From Torymus aiolomorphi (Eukaryota > Arthropoda > Insecta > Hymenoptera > Torymidae): DNA of 64,000 nt. Below the pieces are notes generated by a model. The model saw nothing but the letters and a program-made list of their open reading frames with translations, was not told the DNA's origin and did no database searches. The translations under genes and the position numbers were made by a program. Where the stretch lies: the NCBI GenBank assembly GCA_036365515.1, contig CM070873.1, positions 26,766,085-26,830,084 on the forward strand, written 5' to 3'. Below are positions 1 to 12,506 of this stretch, in pieces. Position 1 is the stretch's first letter. The number at the start of each line of letters is the position of its first letter.

Positions 1-79
1 GTATATATACTATATATATACTATATAATACTATATATACTATATATATACTATATATATACTGTATATACTATATATA

Positions 80-110
<31 letters not shown>

Positions 111-575
111 CTATATATACTATATATATATATATACTATATATAAATTTTAAAGAATTTTTTTGTTCCAGGAAAATTAAACTCATACACGATACAAACT
201 AAAGGTTACACACACACAGACACACACACACACGTACATTTACATGCGTTCGCAGACGCCGCATTTCACTGCCGTCATAGCAGTGTATATATATATATAC
301 TATATATATACTATATATACTATATATACTATATATAGTATACATAGTATATATATAGTATATATAGTATATATATAGTATATATAGTATATATATAGTA
401 TATATAGTATATATATATATATATAGTATATATAGTATATATAGTATATATAGTATATATAGTATATATATACTATATATACTATATATAGTATATATAT
501 AGTATATATATATAGTATATATATAGTATATATAGTATTATATAGTATATATATAGTATATATACAGTATATATA

Positions 576-617
<42 letters not shown>
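1..617. repeat. AT microsatellite with one copy of the conserved module
   Basis: Almost pure TA dinucleotide repeats broken by CTATATATA and GTATATATAG variants. Positions 144-285 instead hold a unique module beginning AAATTTTAAAGAATTTTT and ending CATAGCAGTG, which recurs at 1089-1220 and 1791-1938. No coding content; open frames here are only TA-repeat translations (Tyr-Ile). Confidence 0.9.
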
Positions 618-687
618 ACCTATAAACGTTATTTCTGGTAATCTACAGGGTCCTATAGTTTATCTCTTCAGAGTTCCCTATATTAGC

Positions 688-847
688 GCGTGACTAAAGA
701 AATAATATCCCTGGGGTGTGGGACTAATACCACGTCCCGGAAATAACAGTTGCAGACACAGATTTTCCGGGACGTCCCGGAAAAAACAGCGCGTCCCGGA
801 AATAACAGCGATGTACAGTGTAAACGTCCCGGAACGAACCGTTGCAG

Positions 848-850
<3 letters not shown>
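688..850. repeat. short degenerate tandem repeat, CGTCCCGGAAATAACAG core
   Basis: Four to five imperfect copies of CGTCCCGGAAATAACAG occur within 160 bp, with one inverted CCGGGACG element at about 768-775. The block is GC-richer than the surrounding TA repeats and lies between the first AT block and the 878-1100 module. It may be a minisatellite or a cluster of binding sites; the sequence does not decide. Confidence 0.6.
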
Positions 851-877
<27 letters not shown>

Positions 878-878
<1 letters not shown>

Positions 879-1418
879 ACACGCATGTGAACAAAAATGA
901 AACTACTATTATTTTTTCAAGGAAGCAGAGGATTGGATAATTTACTGGAAGAGTGTAAGGTAAATAAATGATAACAGTTATTTTGGTAAAAAATTTTAAT
1001 CAATCGATCAGATTATTATTAAAAAAAACAAACTTACATAGTAAAAATACAAGTATGAATACGCAAAAACTTACAAACTATGAATACATAAATTTTAAAG
1101 AATTTTTTTTGTTCCAGGAAAATTAAACTCATACACGATACAAACTAAAGGTTACGCACACACAGACACACACACACGTACATTTACATGCGTTCGCATT
1201 TCACTGCCGTCATAGCAGTGTATATATATATATACTATATATATACTATATATATACTATATATATACTATATATATATATACTATATATACTATATATA
1301 TATATACTATATATACTATATATACTATATATACTATATATATACTATATATATATACTATATATACTATATATATATATATATACTATATATATATACT
1401 ATGTATACTATATATATA

Positions 1419-1452
<34 letters not shown>

Positions 1453-1938
1453 TATATAGTATATATATATAGTATATATAGTATATATAGTATATATAGT
1501 ATATATAGTATATATATATAGTATATATATATATATATAGTATATATAGTATTATATATACAGTATATATAGTATATAACACGCATGTGAACAAAAATGA
1601 AACTACTATTATTTTTTCAAGGAAACAGAGAATTGGATAATTTACTGGAAGAGTGTGAGGTCAATAAATGATAACAGTTATTTTGGTAAAAAATTTTAAT
1701 CAATCGATCAGATTATTATTAAGAAAAAAACAAACTTACATAGTAAAAATACAAGTATGAATACGCAAAAACTTACAAACTATGAATACATAAATTTTAA
1801 AGAATTTTTTTTTTTTTGTTCCAGGAAAATTAAACTCATACACGATACAAACTAAAGGTTAACTACACACACACAGACACACACACGTACATTTACATGC
1901 GTTCGCAGACGCCGCATTTCACTGCCGTCATAGCAGTG
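878..1938. repeat. tandem segmental duplication, ~700-bp period
   Basis: The stretch starting AACACGCATGTGAAC at 878 and running through GATCAGATTATTATTA to the GCAGTG module is repeated from 1578 with a few substitutions and small indels. The offset is 700 bp, and the TA blocks in between differ in length. The leftmost copy (144-285) keeps only the distal part. The arrangement fits unequal exchange between AT microsatellites. Confidence 0.85.
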
Positions 1939-2176
1939 TGTGTATATATATATATATAGTATATATAGTATATATAGTATATATAGTATATATAGTATAT
2001 ATAGTATATATAGTATATATAGCATATATATATATAGTATATATAGTATATATAGTATATATATAGTATATATAGTATATATATAGTATATATATAGTAT
2101 ATATAGTATATATATAGTATGTATATAGTATATATATAGTATATATAGTATATATATAGTATATATATAGTATATA

Positions 2177-2178
<2 letters not shown>

Positions 2179-2231
<53 letters not shown>
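2179..2231. repeat. (GT)n microsatellite
   Basis: About 26 uninterrupted GT dinucleotides directly follow an AT microsatellite that runs from about 1939. A compound TA/GT simple repeat with no coding meaning. Confidence 0.95.
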
Positions 2232-2239
<8 letters not shown>

Positions 2240-2244
<5 letters not shown>

Positions 2245-2606
2245 CATGAAAGTTGATTATATACATACATACAATCAATCTTCATCTATTTTATATATTT
2301 TATAATGCCCCCACGGTAGAGTATCTGTTTCATTTGGTATGAGATATCTCTTATTGTCATGTGGACTTAGAGCTAATTTTGTTTCACAGTACGCACTACA
2401 TGAGCTTTAGACTGTATGATATACTGATTTCTGTATTGTGTAGTTGAATTTAGTAAACACTGATGATAGTCGTCGAAATTGATGGTTTTGCTGACAACTC
2501 CACTTTTCACACCTTTAGCTTTTTTCGTTTCAAACAGCACAGCACGCGATGCTGTGTAGCATCTCGTCGAAGTTTGCGTCAGCGTCCACCCCGTGAGCAC
2601 ATTTTC
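2240..2606. other. no recognised feature
   Basis: Unique-looking AT-rich DNA between the GT repeat and the duplicated block. Short open frames occur on both strands, but they overlap each other and resemble no family I recognise. Confidence 0.5.
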
Positions 2607-3725
<1,119 letters not shown>

Positions 3726-4079
3726 AAGAGTGAAATACTCTTCGTCTTGCCTCCTTTGTATGAGTCACTTCAATAATTATTATATCTAGGGTTTCCATCG
3801 ACGCCGCCACTCTTATCGTTTGTATATTCAGTTAACCAAAACAGTATTTTGATTTAGCGGGTAAAATTACATGAAATACTATTAAGTTTTGTGAGTCGTT
3901 GTCAGGAAACGATTGCCATGAGAACACAATTGAAATACTCTGGAGTTCTTAGAATTAATAGCGATAAGGCAACTACGAATATCGGAACAACGAAGAGATG
4001 CGATAGCATGCTATAGCCGAAATACATTTACTGATTTAGAGCCATATCAAACCTGCAGGTCACGTCGAAAAAAATAAAC

Positions 4080-4350
4080 GCGCGGTAAATATCTTACCAG
4101 CGACGGTAGGCTAATGCCCGCGAAAGTCCGCTCATCAACGCGGTAAATATACTTACACGCGGGTCGGTATATGCTAATGACCGCGGAAATCAGCTGACCA
4201 CCGCGATGATACGCTCATCTCCGCGCGAATCAGCTCATCCCCGCGGTCGTCCAGCTTGTCAACGCGGTAAGATGCTAGTCCCCGCGCGCGCGCCGCCCGC
4301 CGCCCGCGCCGCCGCCGCCGCCCGCCGCCCGCCGCCCGGGTCGCTCGTAA
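4080..4350. repeat. CpG-rich block with degenerate repeats and a GCC tract
   Basis: A GC-rich island in AT-rich surroundings. It repeats motifs such as CGCGGTAAATAT, GCTAATGCCCGCG and TCAGCTCATCCCCGCG, and ends in a run of GCC/CGCC repeats at about 4280-4345. An open frame through it is Ala/Arg/Pro-rich low complexity and is not credible as a protein. It could be a remnant of a promoter CpG block, but no gene start is visible beside it. Confidence 0.6.
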
Positions 4351-6759
4351 ATAAACATTTGACCGTTATACAAAAATGTGACAATAAAATACTAACAATT
4401 TTTATTCGATGACGTCATTACATATGGAAGCTTCTCGAAAGTGGGCGGAGCCTCACCTCCCCGTCTCAACCTATCAGAACGCTACACAGGTCAGCCGGTG
4501 GCCGAGTGGTGGGGGGGGGCAGAACCGGCCTAGCTTACCTACTCGCGCGGTTGGTCTAAAATAGGGTGTGAAAGTTAACTTTCGGCTCGGAGGTGCGGGC
4601 CGAAAATACGTACTTTCGGGTGGGGGAGTAAGAAAACTCTATTTTTTTATAAAATAACCAATAAAATATTATTAATGCATTATAAAGAATTCAAAAGAAC
4701 AGATAAAGATTATTAAGGTTATTAAGTAACGAGACAGTCCTAGTCCACGCGACGTACTGCGCGGTACCGGGCGCAGGAAAGACGTTGCGTCTACTCTTTT
4801 GGGTTCTATTTCTTGAAGAAAACATCTTGAGCAAATTTTGAAAAAAATCATTTCCTGTGTAAAAAATGCTCAGCTTTCGGTTTAAATGGTAAAAAAAATA
4901 TTAAAAATATACTTTTTGAGATATAAGATGTTTTGTAGTTTTTGAAGGTGAAAATAGAAAATTTCGGAAAAACTGCCTACATCATTGGAAAGCTGAGGAA
5001 AAAATGCGTTGGAAACACTTATCAAACAACTTTTTAAAGTACATTTAAGTATCATAAACATGAGTTGGAAATAGCAAGATTTCGAGCTCGCGCGCCGCGC
5101 TGGGAGAGTTGACGTGAAACGCCTCATAAATTAAATTTTAATATATAAGGGTAGTTTATGGCTATCTATGTGCCAAATTTCAAGACGATTGGTTTATTGT
5201 TACTCCTGTGATAGATGATCAAAGTACTGGAAAAAGTAAAAAAAAAAATACATAAATAACTGTTATCTGCTATTATGTTTATCTTACAGATATCTTACAG
5301 ATAATTGTATGCGCATGATCTATGAGATGTTTATGTTGTATTTTTCACAGGAAATATCATTTACATTTAGTCATCTATTCCCATTCTAGTTAACAGTTTT
5401 CAGTTATAGGAAATTAATTAAAAAGCAATATAAAGCAAGTCTGTAAAATTGATTCTCGTGCTTGTCAAAGCTTTCTTGCCAAAATTTGCTGCTCCACATT
5501 TTTCTACTGGCTGTAATATAATAAATCTAAACACAATATATCTCTACTGTATATACTCTACTTATTGGTCAATAACCTCACACTTTAACGATAGACAACA
5601 AATGATTTTCCTTATTTTGTACTGCAATGCTGATAATGTAACAAATATACTTTCCTTTTATGCAAATGCAAAAAGTATAAAACATTTCCTTGACATTTCA
5701 TACGTAACAATTGATTTTTAAAAATAATGTATTGCTGTCATTAAACCTTTAATGAATTTGAATCACTAGTCATCTCTAAGCGCACTTCGTGCGCCGTAAT
5801 TTGTTTGCGCCACTTTTGTTTTTGTTACCTAGCAACCATTACTCCCACCAAGCAAATCACGAATAAATTGCTATCATAACAAATCCATCATTTTTTTCAA
5901 GATAGGCTAAAATTGGAGGAAAAGCACGTATCTGTCATAAAAAATATTTGTCTAACTTTACACTCACTTTATCTACTATAATTGATTAAACACATACATA
6001 TTCTACGAATAAAAATATAGAGAACATCTTCACAATAAAAAAGTTGTAGATTTATTTTATTATGTATAAGCTGACCCGTCAACCACAGTCAACCATTAAT
6101 TTTTCCCATAACTTACTGTCATAAACATTTTTATCAATAAAATATTTTTACTCCCATCTCTACTATAATGGCCATTTTATATCCTGAAAAGCGGGGAAAA
6201 GTGGCGTCTGATTCCCTCTTTTACTTTATTCCCGCATAATGTGAGAATAAAGTAAATTAGCGGGAATAAAGTAACATAGTCTAATTTTTTACGTTTATGG
6301 TGAATTGGGTTAAAACTAACAAAATTATAACACATAAATGCAAAATAACTTTTCAAATCTATGAAGTGGCCACAGTGGCGATGGGAATAAAGTACTATAT
6401 GTAACACCGGACTAAAGTCGATCTTTCCCTTGGGTGCGTAGCGTAGCGAGCGTAGCGAAGCTCGGGCAGTGAACTCATCCGCCGGAATAATCTGCGACTT
6501 ATTATTATATTGTCCAAGAGTTTTGTAAAGAGTCGTAATCCTTATACAATATTAATAAATCTGGCGAATCTTATAAAACAATATTTTCACAATATTGTGT
6601 AAAGAGTGGGTGCTACATGCCAAAAAATTCGAGATTTCGAGATTTTCGAGATATTCGAGATATTCGAGAAAAATCAACATGGCGTCGCAACATGGCGTCG
6701 ACCATGCCAAGGATGCGTTTTTTATAGAGGGATACATAAATGCGTTATCCTATGTGTGA
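4351..6759. other. long gene-free AT-rich interval
   Basis: I see no gene, RNA or complete mobile element. Minor landmarks are a TGGCCGAGTGGT box resembling a tRNA A-box near 4500 with no matching B-box, a short GCGCACTTCGTGCGC hairpin near 5780, and a small GCGTAGCG repeat near 6436-6460. The longest open frames (under 95 codons) look like chance. Confidence 0.5.
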
Positions 6760-7140
6760 TATTTCACAAAGAAAATATAATTTGAAGTAAAAAAGGTTAT
6801 TTAGGAATTTTAAAAGGTTTTAACGATAATATTACAATCAAATATTTTATTTATTTTTCACACATAATTTAAGAAAAATCACACCTATTATTTTATTCAT
6901 ATTTTATACACACGGAGAAAAATGTTCTATTAAAAATTAATGTGTTTTATTGTAACCGGGGGACAGACTTGAATTCTTAAAAAAATTACTATGTTTTATA
7001 GCAAAAATTGCTATAAATGTAGTAAAAATTACTAGAAACATAGCAATTTTTGCTAGAAAATGTCCCCCGGTTATAATAAAACATAGTAATTTTTAATAGA
7101 ACATTTTCTCCGTGCATAATTTAAAAATTAATAATTTTTA
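6760..7140 (+). repeat. dispersed repeat family D, interrupted by a MITE
   Basis: Sequence from TTTCACAAAGAAAATATAAT through TTTATTTTTCACACATAA recurs at 15885-16210 (plus) and 39725-40040 (minus), with a shorter relative at about 33140-33345. Here the copy is split by the palindromic element at 6911-7114. The uninterrupted copies show the empty site. No coding capacity. Confidence 0.75.
6911..7114. mobile_element. palindromic MITE, CACGGAGAAA termini
   Basis: A 204-bp imperfect palindrome with termini CACGGAGAAAA...TTTTCTCCGTG. Internally it carries the inverted pair AACCGGGGGACA / TGTCCCCCGGTT. It sits inside a family D repeat whose intact relatives read TTATACATAATTT, and the flanks here are CA on both sides, so a 2-bp target duplication is likely. 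It belongs to the same family as 9510-9742. It has no open frame, so it would depend on a transposase elsewhere. Confidence 0.8.
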
Positions 7141-7249
7141 GGCACAACCGCTACTCGGGACAGCCTTATAATTTCACCAGAGTGAAAATTCTAAGAATTA
7201 AAATAATGAAAATTTAATGTGTAAAAACCATTTTCCACTCAGAATAAGT

Positions 7250-8710
7250 GCGTTTTAAACGTTTTCTGAGATGTATGTATGTCTGTAGGTCCGTATGTAA
7301 TCAAGTTTCCAGATTATCTCTATGAATTTTCAACCGATTCCATCGGGATTGCGGGAAAATACTCCTCTAATTATACCTAAGTGCTGGTTCTCTATTGAGA
7401 TAGATCGATAAAAAATTTTAAAAATGCGAGCACAAAGAAACATTTCAAAAAATCGATTTTTAAGCCTAATGTTTAGAAAAATTAATTTTAAGCTAATATC
7501 TACAGGCCTATCTGCTAAAACTAATTAAAATACACCTTTTTTCTATTAGAAACTTTTTTGTACGAGCAATATTTGCCAAGATAACTGCGAAAAACGGCAA
7601 AAAAGGTCAAAAATTGACGATTTTCGGCTATAACTTGACAGGATTTGATTTTACTTAAAAATGTTAAAGATAAAAGTTATAGATAATATTAAAATAAAAC
7701 TTTTTCCTATTAAACATTTTTTTTTGTACAATCAATTCCTGATGAGTTAAACTCATAAAAGCGATTTTTAACGCCTAAACATACATAAAATGGACGATTT
7801 TCGCTTATTGTTCAAGGATTTGACTTTACACTAAAATATTAAATACAAAAGATATATAGATAACATCTAAACAAAACTTGTTCCCAATTAATATTTCCAT
7901 GTACAATCAATCCTGATTATCTAAACCTATAAACACGATTTTTTAATTCCGCACTTTATATAGTCAATTTTCGCTTATTATTTAACATGATTCAATTTGA
8001 CAAAGAATTATTAAATGCAATAGCTTTAAATAATATCGGAAAAATCAATATAATATTCGAAAGATCATATAATTATAAAAAATATAATAATAAGATACAA
8101 AATTACATTTAATTACAATGTTGAATGAGATAAACACATTGAAAGCATAATTAAAAAAACGAAATATCTATTTTTTTTTTAAATGGCAAATAATATGTAA
8201 ACTCATGCCACTAGTATATTTTGTATATATATTCTCTGTATCAAGGGCTTATGCCCGTTTAATGTTTAATAAATAAATAAATAAATAAATAAACTAAAAT
8301 ATTGTTGATACTATATTATGTTCTTTTTACAAAAGTTGTAGATAATATTAGAACAAAACTTTATCCCATTTGACATTTTCATATAAAATCAATTTCTGGC
8401 GAGTTAGACCTATAAAAACGATTTTAACCGCCTAAATATACATGAAATATTTTCGCTTATTGTTCAAGAATTTGACATTACACAAAAACGTTAAATACAA
8501 AGGTTACAGATATAATAAAACAAAACTTTTTCCTATTTAATATTTTCATGTACAATAAATTCCTGTTGATTTAAACCTATAAACATGATTTCAGCGCGTC
8601 AATACACCTTATATATAGTCAATTTTCGCTTATTACTTAACAAAATTTGATTTGACGCAGAAGTAATAAATATAATAACTATAAATAAGATTGGAAAAAT
8701 CAATAAAACA
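7250..8710 (+). repeat. degenerate ~170-bp tandem repeats (family C)
   Basis: Several diverged copies, roughly 7550-7700, 7700-7860, 7870-8030, 8335-8510 and 8515-8690, share the order AACAAAACTTTTTCC, then TGTACAATCAATTCCTG, then AAACCTATAAA, then CGATTTT, then TTTTCGCTTATTGTTCAAG. The same motifs occur in reverse orientation at about 10750-11180. Probably an old satellite or the interior of a decayed element; no protein is encoded. Confidence 0.65.
8200..8296 (+). mobile_element. possible non-LTR retrotransposon 3' tail
   Basis: GGGCTTATGCCCGTTTAATG is followed by a run of AATA repeats (about 8264-8296). This resembles the 3' end of an insect LINE with a short tandem tail. No reverse transcriptase sequence lies upstream, so at most a severely 5'-truncated insertion is present. 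Confidence 0.35.
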
Positions 8711-8906
8711 TTCAAATGATCATATCATTATAAAAGTATAATAATAAGATATCAAATATCAATTGATGTTGAACAAAAAGAATCAAAATTATATACGTCA
8801 AAATTAAATAAATACATGTTAAAGTAATATTATATTTACAAACAAAATCTTGTGTAATGTATGTTCTGAATATTTAATATAGATTTTGTAACATGGCAAA
8901 TTGACG

Positions 8907-9125
8907 TATACAAAGAATGTAATGTACTAGCTGACTGTCAGTGTCACAGTATCGTAGAAAACCATTAGATAGTCAAGTCTCACTGGGTAGTCTACAAAAT
9001 ACATAATGATGTATTTTAATGTCATATTTCCCAGATAACCCAGTGAGACTTACCTATCTAATTGTTTTCTACCCCACTGTAAGACTGACAGAGTCAGCTA
9101 GTATATACATTACAATTTTTGTATA
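8907..9125. mobile_element. palindromic MITE, TATACAAA termini
   Basis: Left arm 8907-8990 and right arm 9030-9125 are imperfect inverted copies sharing GTAATGTA, CTAGCTGACT, GTAGAAAAC and GTCTCACTGGGT. The element ends in TATACAAA...TTTGTATA, giving possible TA target duplications. It folds into one long hairpin and has no coding capacity. A hairpin RNA is an alternative, but the flanking TA and neighbouring MITEs favour a transposon. Confidence 0.7.
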
Positions 9126-9509
9126 TGAGCAATTCCTGGGAAATTTCCCTTTTACGTCGCCAAAAAAAATGAGAAAATTTTTTGAATGCACACTTACTAC
9201 ACAAGATTTTTCTCGTTTTTTGAACCTTACAGAACGTGAAAAAACGTGTGTTCCAAGCCGATTGAGTGGTATCATTTTTTTACAGCACTTTTAATTTTTC
9301 TTATGGGAATTTAACATGGGAAAAATGGGTGAAAAGTTGTCATTGATGATGAACCAATAACAAGCTATTGAAAAGGCCAAACTAAATTCTACAAAAAAGC
9401 GATTAAAGTTGAAGAATAGAGCTTTAATTTGAGAGGGCAATCGTTAAAATCGGTCGATTCGGTGCAAAGCTACGTGAATTTTATTTAATATTCATTTATT
9501 CGTTTAATA
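9126..9509. other. no recognised feature
   Basis: AT-rich DNA with overlapping chance open frames on both strands; nothing resembling a known family. Confidence 0.45.
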
Positions 9510-9742
9510 CACGGAGAGAAATGGTTGAGTAAAAATTACTATACTGTATTGAAACCGGGGGACAGACTCAAATTATCAAAAAAATTACTATACTTTCTAG
9601 TAAAAATTGTTATAAATGTAGTAAAAATTACTAGAAATATAGTAATTTTTACTAGAAAGTATACTAATTTTTTTGATAATGCGAGTCTGTCCCCCGGTTT
9701 CAATACAGTATAGTAATTTTTACTCAAACATTTTTCTCCGTG
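9510..9742. mobile_element. palindromic MITE with TA target duplication
   Basis: A 233-bp nearly perfect palindrome with ends CACGGAGAGAAAT...ATTTTTCTCCGTG, flanked by TA on both sides (9508-9509 and 9743-9744). Inner landmarks ACCGGGGGACAGACTC and GAGTCTGTCCCCCGGT pair with each other. It is a sister of the element at 6911-7114 but better conserved. The TA flanks fit mobilisation by a Tc1/mariner-like transposase; no transposase is in the window. Confidence 0.85.
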
Positions 9743-10218
9743 TAGTTATTATTTAGTCTTTATTTTTTTTCTCTTTAAATCATTCTTCTATTTATTTAGC
9801 TTAAACCTAATTTATTTCCATCTTCCTCGAGATAACTCTCTCCTTTGAGCTTACATCAACGTATATGTATAATGCTCTTTTATAATTTCAAAATATATAA
9901 AATTTAAAAAAGGTAATAGAAAATAGTGACTAGGTATATGTTTTGTTTACATTCATTATACCTTCGATGAAAGTTATGTCTCTATATAAATAGATAAAAG
10001 TATATGCATACGTAAAAAATTCTCTGGAAAAGACAAACAAATGGGACGCCGATCGACTTGATCACATAATTAGTAAAGGAGAAAAACCGAAGAAAAAACC
10101 CGAAAAATGAGCGTATTTTTGCAATAAAATGTTTATAAAATATTTATGGACTATAGTTGCGAGTTAAGGACATTACAAAATATTACTATGGACTATTATT
10201 AACGGGGTTCCATAGTCC
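9743..10218. other. no recognised feature
   Basis: AT-rich unique DNA between two palindromic elements; no coding or RNA signature seen. Confidence 0.45.
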
Positions 10219-10564
10219 TACCATTACCGACCGAGCAATTCACACAGTTTCAAGCTGATTAAAAATAAAATACGTCGAATCACAAAAAATCAAGAGAACA
10301 CTCTTCTGTATTTTTTAACGTTCTATCATCCAGTCAAAGTTTGGAGTTGAAATATCAAGCCATTTTTTCAAAAACTTTGAACGAAATTAAATTTCGCTTT
10401 GTTCAAAGTTTTTGCAAAAATGACTTGATATTTCGACTCCAAACTTTGACTGGATGATAGAACGTTAAAAAACACAGAAGAGTGTTCTCTTGATTTTTTG
10501 TGATTCGGCGTATTTTATTTTTAATCAGCTTGAAACTGTGTGAATTGCTCGGTCGGTAATGGTA
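10219..10564. mobile_element. large near-perfect palindromic MITE, TA-flanked
   Basis: A 346-bp palindrome centred near 10391. Ends read TA-CCATTACCGACCGAGC and GCTCGGTCGGTAATGG-TA, consistent with TA target duplication. The arms are about 170 bp with very few mismatches, so it is young or held alike by conversion. The centre is AT-rich around AAATTAAATTT. No open frame of interest. Confidence 0.85.
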
Positions 10565-10749
10565 CGAGTATGGCACCTCCTTAATGTAATGGCACAGGCC
10601 GTTTCCGGATAGTCTTTATGTCACGGAATCACTGTTTTACTTCTCTATTGACTGGCCTATTCGTGTTGTCTATATTTTTACGTATTGAAAGTAATATAAA
10701 TATTATATTTTGACGAGAACTGTAACGTATTCATGAAAAGAATTATATT

Positions 10750-11190
10750 TTTTCTATAAAGGCCAAAAATTGACTATATTGATTTTATTTAAGCATTTTT
10801 AATCGTTCTTTCAGGTTTAACTTACTAGAAATGGTTTCACGCAAAAATGTTCAAATTAAATCCTATCAAATGATAAGCGAAAATCGACCATTTCAGGTGT
10901 ATTTAGGCATTAAAAATCGTTTTTATAAGTTTAGTTCGTCAGGAACTGTTTGTACATGGAAATGTTAAACGGAAAAAATGTTGGTTTCAATGATATCTAT
11001 AACTTTTGCATTTAAAATTTCTATATAAAATACAATCCTGCTAAGTTATAACCGTAAATCTACCATTTTAGGTACATTTCGGCGTTAAAAATCGTATTTA
11101 TGGGTTGAACTCGCCAGGAAAAAGTTTTGTTTTAATATTATCTATAAATTTTACATTTAACATTTTTGTGTAAAATTAAAAAACGGTTAT
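10750..11190 (-). repeat. family C repeats in inverted orientation
   Basis: Reverse-complement relatives of the 7.5-8.7 kb repeats (for example AGCGAAAATCGACCATTT and TTTATAGGTTTAAC-like motifs). Together with the plus-strand copies they flank the four MITEs between 8.9 and 10.6 kb, so a larger ancient inverted structure is possible. Confidence 0.55.
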
Positions 11191-11349
11191 TTTGTCGATT
11201 ATATCACTATTGTGTTTACAAATATTGTTGGTAGATAAAAATGTTCAATGTAAAAAAGACGCGGTTTAGTTAGTTTTAGCATAGAAGCATGTACTAAACT
11301 TATACTGAAAATTAATTTTCGATACATTAAGCTTAAAAATCTGTTTTTT

Positions 11350-12000
11350 CAAATTTTTATTTGCTCTGGCGTTTTTTTATTTTCGAAAATAATTTTTTTT
11401 TTGGCTCTGGGTTTGGATATCGGTCGGAAGTAGGCCCATTTTCTGAAAGGTCTTTAAATCTTCTATCGATCCATATTTTTGTCGGCCCAATCACATTTTC
11501 AAAAGAAAAAATTTACATTAGCTATTGCGGTTCTTTTGTTCTAAACAAAAACGTGTTTTTTTTAAAGCTTATAACTCCAAAAATAAACGATCAAATTAAA
11601 AAAAAAAAACATGATACTGCAGGATATAAATAGCTACAGTACTCCTTCAGAATACCGCTGCTATGTGTCTCTCTTACTCTAACGAGTTGTTTATGACATA
11701 GGAAAGAACAAACGGCGGTGGTATTCGGAAGGAGCACTGTATAACCTGTGAAAATGTGAATCCATTCTGTCGATTAGTTTTTGATAAAAAAATTGAAAAC
11801 TGAGAAAAATAAATTTTCTATGTCCAACGATTACAGGAGTAAAAAGGCTTCAATTCACTTGAAATTTTGGGAAAGGTAGATTTTTTGTTTATTTTGGTTG
11901 AGTTCGTTGTGCAGCTTAGAGTAAAATTGTATTCTGTCCAAAGATATTAAGGTTTAAATTTTGTTTCAAAAATGTTTTGAATGGCTATATCTTATTTTTT
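11350..12000 (+). repeat. diverged fragment of dispersed family A
   Basis: It shares GGTTCTTTTGTT...AACAAAAACGTG, GCTTATAACTCC and TGTCCAACGATTAC with the better copies at 12841 and 31321. It is older and interrupted by the small MITE at 11637-11739. Non-coding. Confidence 0.6.
11637..11739. mobile_element. 103-bp MITE, CAGTACTCCTTC termini
   Basis: Terminal inverted repeats CAGTACTCCTTCAGAATACC and GGTATTCGGAAGGAGCACTG are flanked by TA on each side (11635-11636 and 11740-11741). Removing it restores the family A sequence AGCTATAA(C)CTGTGAAAAT seen in other copies. The CAGT start and TA duplication are typical of Tc1/mariner-derived MITEs. Confidence 0.8.
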
Positions 12001-12327
12001 TCGTCTTTTACTAAATTTTTAAAATTAAAAAGAATTTAAACAATGTATCGATTCGTTTTTGTTTTATAACGATTTTAAGTATACAGGGTAACGGGATAGT
12101 ATTGTTTTTTATTATTTTTATTATGTATCTATAACAATATTTTATATTGTTATAGATATATTTTATGAAATAAATTTTATTAACCTTATCAATTAAAAAA
12201 ACAAAAAAAAAAACAGTATGAAACAAACAACAACAACAACAACAAATATGAAAGAACAACAAAGAACAGCAACAAAGAGAAAAAGTTTTACTATGGAAAT
12301 TGATTAACAAAGTTTTGTTGTGAAAAA

Positions 12328-12346
12328 TTTATTTTTGGCATTTATT
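12328..12346 (-). terminator. candidate polyadenylation signals of the GMC gene
   Basis: Two AATAAA hexamers on the minus strand (12341-12346 and 12328-12333) lie about 160-180 nt beyond the GMC stop codon. They are plausible 3'-end signals, but AATAAA is common by chance in DNA this AT-rich. Confidence 0.35.
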
Positions 12347-12506
12347 TTTAACGCAAATATTATATGTAATTGCACAACAAATTAAGTTTGAGGAAGCCAA
12401 GTCCTAATGACTTGGCAACGGATTTTTCATAATCTTGCAACATCAACAATTTAAAAAAATATAGTAGTACAGTATGAATACATTAGTAAATTTGAGGAAA
12501 TTGTGT

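Noticed and set aside
1188..2278. Tyr/Ile-rich and Thr/His-rich open frames
   Set aside because: Direct translations of TA and GT microsatellites on both strands.
4490..4580. tRNA gene suggested by GTGGCCGAGTGGT
   Set aside because: Only an A-box-like stretch; a G run follows and no B-box or acceptor stem can be paired.
9019..9294. Overlapping ~90- and ~68-codon frames on opposite strands
   Set aside because: Partly inside a MITE arm, no family resemblance, and overlapping antisense frames are common by chance here.
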